Part shown: one piece after another, positions 60,489-64,000 of the stretch
Layout: each line of letters begins with the position of its first letter
How positions within the stretch are numbered: position 1 is the stretch's first letter
DNA from: Chromohalobacter sp. 11-W
Lineage (GTDB): Bacteria > Pseudomonadota > Gammaproteobacteria > Pseudomonadales > Halomonadaceae
Assembly: GCF_029889905.1 (NCBI RefSeq)
Contig: NZ_JARANZ010000004.1
Coordinates: 248,001-312,000, forward strand
Length of the DNA: 64,000 bases
Direction of reading: 5' to 3'
Position numbers and translations under genes: made by a program
The notes under the pieces: generated by a model
The model's input: only the letters and a program-made list of their open reading frames with translations
What the model was told of the DNA's origin: nothing
Databases searched by the model: none

Positions 60489-61811
60489 ATGGAAAGTAGC
60501 AGCAGGTGGGTGTCGCGGCCCGGCTGGAAACAGACGAATTACGCGATTGGTTGGGTGGCGCTATCCCTCTATGCCTTCACGTGGCTGATCGATTTTGATC
60601 TCTCACGTGCAGGAGAATCCGTTTTCATTCTATGTTTCGTTATCGCCTGGTGCACGGAGCCCGAGCCATCGATCAAGCGGCATAGGGTGTTCTTGCTGCT
60701 GCTCTCGTTCGTCGCGCTACAGATCGGCGTATACTTTTTTGCGGTAAAGCGTTTCCCTGATTTTGCCGATGAGCAGGTAAAGGCCGCCAGGCACTTTGGC
60801 AAGTTGTTTCTGTGCATTGCCGTGGCCTGGTGGTTGCGGGGCTCCATGCGGGCGGCCAAGTATCTGTTGATGGTCTTTCTGGTCGGCTTCCTCGTTTCTC
60901 TGGCGCTTAATTCCAACACTGGGGAGTGGTTGGCGGCTATCGCGGGGCGCCGAGCGGATTTCGGCTACACGAACGCACAACACACCGCCTTCTTCATGGG
61001 CCTTGTATTGATCGTGGGCGGCAGTTGGCTTGCCCGGTGTCTACAACGGCCTGTTCGAGGCGTCGAATGGGGGGCAGCGCTGAGTTTGACGGTACTTGGC
61101 TTGGTGGGCATTGCCGTGACCCAGACGCGGGCGGTCTTGTTGGCAATAGCTATTGTAATGGCGGGTTTGCTGCTCGTGGGCTTGGTGTCTCTATGCAGGC
61201 GGCGGCACTACAAGGCGTTAAGCGCCAAGGGCGTGGTGGTATCCATTGCCGTGGTTAGCGTGTTGTTGGCGCTCGGATACTCGTTGGCACCATTCTTCGA
61301 GAAACGGCTCCACGCCTCGCAAGCGACAATTCAATCGCTTGAGACGGGGGATTTAGACGAGATTTCATTAAAAAATGGTATCGGCATTCGTATCCATACC
61401 TGGCTGTATGCTTTGGAGAGAGTATCCGAACGCCCCTTGACGGGCTGGGGCGCGGAGAGCCGCAAACCCTTGATTGATGAAGGCCCCTTTCCGGACCGGG
61501 TGAAACATCGCTTCGGGCATTTCCATAATTCCTATCTGGAAATCCTGCTGGCGTACGGCGCCCTGGGGATGCTGGCGTTGATGATTCTCACCTGGATGAT
61601 TCTCAAGGGGACCGTTCGACTGCTTCGTCCAGGGCAGCGTTATTGGGGCGTGGGGCTATTATCGGCCTGGGCGTTCTTTTTCATCATCAACGTGTTCGAG
61701 TCATACCTGATCTTCAATTCCGGCATGTACTTCTACATCATCGTCGGCGGCGTGGGGATGTCTTACTACCTGTTCGGAGAGCGTGAGGAGACGGAGGTGG
61801 TAACCAAATGA
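60489..61811 (+). CDS. waaL: O-antigen ligase family protein, WaaL-like
   Basis: 440 aa, about 11-12 helices. The large periplasmic loop and VKHRFGHFHNSYLEILLAYG (His-Asn-Ser motif, about 338-357) are typical of Wzy_C/WaaL enzymes. It would join the finished O-chain to lipid A-core. Own promoter region after the pglF terminator; ATGA overlap with the next gene. Confidence 0.85.
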   Translation: MESSSRWVSRPGWKQTNYAIGWVALSLYAFTWLIDFDLSRAGESVFILCFVIAWCTEPEPSIKRHRVFLLLLSFVALQIGVYFFAVKRFPDFADEQVKAARHFGKLFLCIAVAWWLRGSMRAAKYLLMVFLVGFLVSLALNSNTGEWLAAIAGRRADFGYTNAQHTAFFMGLVLIVGGSWLARCLQRPVRGVEWGAALSLTVLGLVGIAVTQTRAVLLAIAIVMAGLLLVGLVSLCRRRHYKALSAKGVVVSIAVVSVLLALGYSLAPFFEKRLHASQATIQSLETGDLDEISLKNGIGIRIHTWLYALERVSERPLTGWGAESRKPLIDEGPFPDRVKHRFGHFHNSYLEILLAYGALGMLALMILTWMILKGTVRLLRPGQRYWGVGLLSAWAFFFIINVFESYLIFNSGMYFYIIVGGVGMSYYLFGEREETEVVTK

Positions 61812-62710
61812 ATGTCGTCTTGTGTGCGGACGAGGGTTATGCGCGCTATGGCGCCGTCGTTATGGCGTCTGCCATTGCTAACGCCTCCAACCCCGAGCGG
61901 CTGCGTTTTTTCGTACTGACCACAGGGCTGGAAAAAAACACTCAGGAATGCTTGCGTGTTTTGGTGGAAGAGGCCGGTGCTACCATTCACATCATCGACG
62001 TCGATGTACAGGAGCTGCAGGGTTTGCCGACTGGACGCTTCGGTGTCGCGGCTTTGCTTCCATTGTTGATGCATCGCTATTTGCCGGCCGATTGTGAGCG
62101 TGTCATCTACCTGGATTGTGACGTGTTGGTGCTTGGTGATCTCGAGGAGCTGTGGTCCACGCCATTGGAAGGGCACGCCGCAGCGGCGGCGATGGATCTG
62201 TGCAATCCATCCAGCAAGCATACCCGGCGTGATCCCGATAACTATTTCAACTCAGGCGTGATGCTGGTGAATCTGGTGGCATGGCGTCGCGAGCGAGTCG
62301 CTGAGAAGGCGCTGGAATGTCTGCAAACGGATGAGACCGCTCGCTATCCCGATCAGGATGCCTTGAATCAGGTGCTGGAAAGCAAATGGCGCCGACTTGG
62401 GCCGGAGTGGAATTTCCAGCCAACGGCCTATGCGGCTATGGAAAAGCGCTACGCGCATCTCACTCAGTACTTGCCTTCACTGGAAGCGGCCAGCCGACAG
62501 CCGCGAATCGTGCATTTTATCGGGGCGGTGAAGCCATGGCACGCACGATGCGTTCATCCATTTCAGAATGACTTTATCGCTTACTCGACGCTTACCCCCT
62601 GGCCCATAGAAAAGGCCGCGTTGAGATCGACATTGCCGTGGGGAAAACGTATTCGTTTGTTATTGAAACAGCCGAAGATTCGCCGTCGTCGTATGCTGGT
62701 GCGATCGTAG
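61808..62710 (+). CDS. Glycosyltransferase family 8 (LPS core type)
   Basis: 300 aa, GT-A fold. MNVVLCADEGYARYGAVVMA, the metal-binding YLDCDVLVLGDL (DxD, about 96-107), YFNSGVMLVNLVAWRRERVA and the C-terminal HFIGAVKPWH are GT8 features, as in RfaI/RfaJ. Likely a core-sugar transferase. Confidence 0.92.
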   Translation: MNVVLCADEGYARYGAVVMASAIANASNPERLRFFVLTTGLEKNTQECLRVLVEEAGATIHIIDVDVQELQGLPTGRFGVAALLPLLMHRYLPADCERVIYLDCDVLVLGDLEELWSTPLEGHAAAAAMDLCNPSSKHTRRDPDNYFNSGVMLVNLVAWRRERVAEKALECLQTDETARYPDQDALNQVLESKWRRLGPEWNFQPTAYAAMEKRYAHLTQYLPSLEAASRQPRIVHFIGAVKPWHARCVHPFQNDFIAYSTLTPWPIEKAALRSTLPWGKRIRLLLKQPKIRRRRMLVRS

Positions 62711-62801
62711 GTTTGGCATTTATCGCGGAGTTACAAAGGATGTTCGACCTCTATCGGCCGCCTGCTATATCAACAATAGTCACTGCCATGTTGGAGGCCT
62801 G

Positions 62802-63950
62802 ATGCGCACTTTGGTGGTCGTGCGCTCCCTGAAGATGGGTGGCATGGAGCGGGTGGCGGTCAATCTGGCCGATGCGTTTGCAGATGCTGGGCACGAGAGC
62901 CATTTGGTCAGCTTTCGTAAGGTGGCGAAACCGTTATGCCCCCTGCATCCCGAGGTGAGGCAGCATCATTTGCCGCTGAGGCACTTAAGTCGTTTGACAA
63001 TAGTCGGGGCTCTTCTGGAGTTTTTCGCGCGTTGGGTACTCAACCCTATGCTCAAGCGTGCCGTGTTCCTGGGCACCGGGATTATGGGCGGGGTCGTGTT
63101 CCGCCTGTGGCTACGGCGCTTCGAGCGTCAGTACGGGCGGGTGGATAGGATCGTCTTTCGCGGCCAGGGCACTTTCGAGCAGGTATGGACGTTTCGAGAT
63201 AACCGCGCGCGTTATGTGTTGGAAAACATTGTCCGCGCGCATAGGCCGAGTCTCAGCCGCCGGTTGTTTGCACGTTGTCTTTACCAGAATCGGCATTTGG
63301 TGGCGGTATCGGAAGGCGTTGCCGAGACAGTGCGCCAGGGCATGGAAATGTGGCGGTTTTCGCCAGCGAGTTTGGAGGTCATCCCTAACCCTTGCCCCGT
63401 GATGGATATACGCCACGCGATGCTGGCGCCGGAGCCGGATATTCCCGCCGAGCCTTACATCGTCAACGTGGCGCGTATGGTGCCGGCTAAAGACCAAGCG
63501 CTACTGCTGCGTGCCTATGCGCGTTCCGGAGTGACAATGCCGCTCGTGCTGGTAGGGGATGGCTGTGAGCGATCCAACCTGGAAGCACTGGCCACGGAGT
63601 TGGGTGTCGAGGGGCGTGTGGTCTTCGTCGGTCAACGGGAGAACCCCTATCCCTGGATGCATCATGCTCGGCTGTTCGTACTCAGTTCGCGCTTCGAGGG
63701 CATGGGCATCGTGCTTTTCGAGGCGTTGGCCTGTGGCACGCCAGTGCTGAGTGTGGATTGCCCAGGCGGTATTCGCGCGATTCTCAAGGGAGAGTTAGAG
63801 AGCAGTATCGTCGTACATAGCGAGGAGGATCTTGCCACGGGTATTCAAAAGGCCATTGAGGATCATCCACCCGACATCAACGAAGCCTGGCTGGACGATT
63901 TCAAGTCGGAGAGGGTGGCGGCGCGGTTTCTGCGATCACCAGGTAGTTAG
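62802..63950 (+). CDS. Glycosyltransferase family 4 (LPS core type)
   Basis: 382 aa, GT-B fold. TLVVVRSLKMGGMERVAVNL at the N-terminus, VNVARMVPAKDQALLLRAYA, LVLVGDGCERSNLEALATEL and SSRFEGMGIVLFEALACGTP with nucleotide-binding Glu residues. GGAGG before the ATG. Sugar unknown. No gene is visible in the last 50 bases. Confidence 0.93.
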   Translation: MRTLVVVRSLKMGGMERVAVNLADAFADAGHESHLVSFRKVAKPLCPLHPEVRQHHLPLRHLSRLTIVGALLEFFARWVLNPMLKRAVFLGTGIMGGVVFRLWLRRFERQYGRVDRIVFRGQGTFEQVWTFRDNRARYVLENIVRAHRPSLSRRLFARCLYQNRHLVAVSEGVAETVRQGMEMWRFSPASLEVIPNPCPVMDIRHAMLAPEPDIPAEPYIVNVARMVPAKDQALLLRAYARSGVTMPLVLVGDGCERSNLEALATELGVEGRVVFVGQRENPYPWMHHARLFVLSSRFEGMGIVLFEALACGTPVLSVDCPGGIRAILKGELESSIVVHSEEDLATGIQKAIEDHPPDINEAWLDDFKSERVAARFLRSPGS

Positions 63951-64000
63951 CGTTAGGCGAAGATGCTCATAGCGTTATAAACTAAGTAAACGTGATTTTA

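Noticed and set aside
1-64000. CRISPR array or rRNA operon
   Set aside because: No regularly spaced repeats of CRISPR type and no rRNA-like sequence were seen on reading the window.

Overview
The window is GC-rich chromosomal DNA from a gammaproteobacterium, most likely a halophile of the Halomonadaceae (Halomonas/Chromohalobacter type). This rests on the rlmD-relA-mazG order, an MvaT-type (not H-NS-type) nucleoid protein, an acidic Asp-rich porin and generally acidic proteins. The genus is an inference; no database was searched.

Layout. 1-7 kb holds housekeeping genes: the 3' part of rlmD, then relA, mazG and ppc. 7-20.6 kb is mixed chromosome: a benE transporter divergent from an XRE-cupin regulator, a satD / DUF3307 / amiD operon with a LexA-type box upstream, a diguanylate cyclase, a porin, an ion antiporter, mvaT, an EAL phosphodiesterase, a short MvaT-like protein without the DNA-binding half, and a cold-shock gene. 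20.8-26.2 kb has a molybdate/sulfate transporter, a CNNM-type CBS protein and cysQ.

From about 22.0 to 33.8 kb the chromosome is loaded with toxin-antitoxin (TA) modules and their wreckage: dinJ-yafQ, brnA, relE, parDE-like, HEPN/MNT (two copies), RES-Xre (two intact plus one decayed copy), hicB, higBA, higA, a RelB-like antitoxin, and several relics only tens of bases long. Two nested direct duplications (about 0.9 kb and 0.5-0.8 kb), duplicated gene 3' ends (CNNM gene, cysQ) and degenerate ACGAGC-type repeats show how the island grew and decayed.

From 35.6 to 60.3 kb is a Wzx/Wzy-type O-antigen cluster. It starts with two Wzz proteins and an exact ops (RfaH) element, then dTDP-L-rhamnose genes rmlBDAC, a flippase, two sulfotransferases, a polymerase, glycosyltransferases and a Pgl-type bacillosamine route (pglC, D, E and, displaced, pglF). 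Inside it lies a GC-rich sulfate block: an SLC13 permease, cysD and a fused cysNC, with a small S23 four-helix-bundle cassette between cysD and cysNC. PAPS made by CysD/CysNC would be the donor for the two sulfotransferases, so a sulfated O-polysaccharide is the simplest reading. 60.5-64 kb holds an O-antigen ligase and two core-type glycosyltransferases.

The region of 42.5-45.5 kb is visibly AT-rich and likely horizontally acquired. No rRNA, tRNA or CRISPR array was seen.
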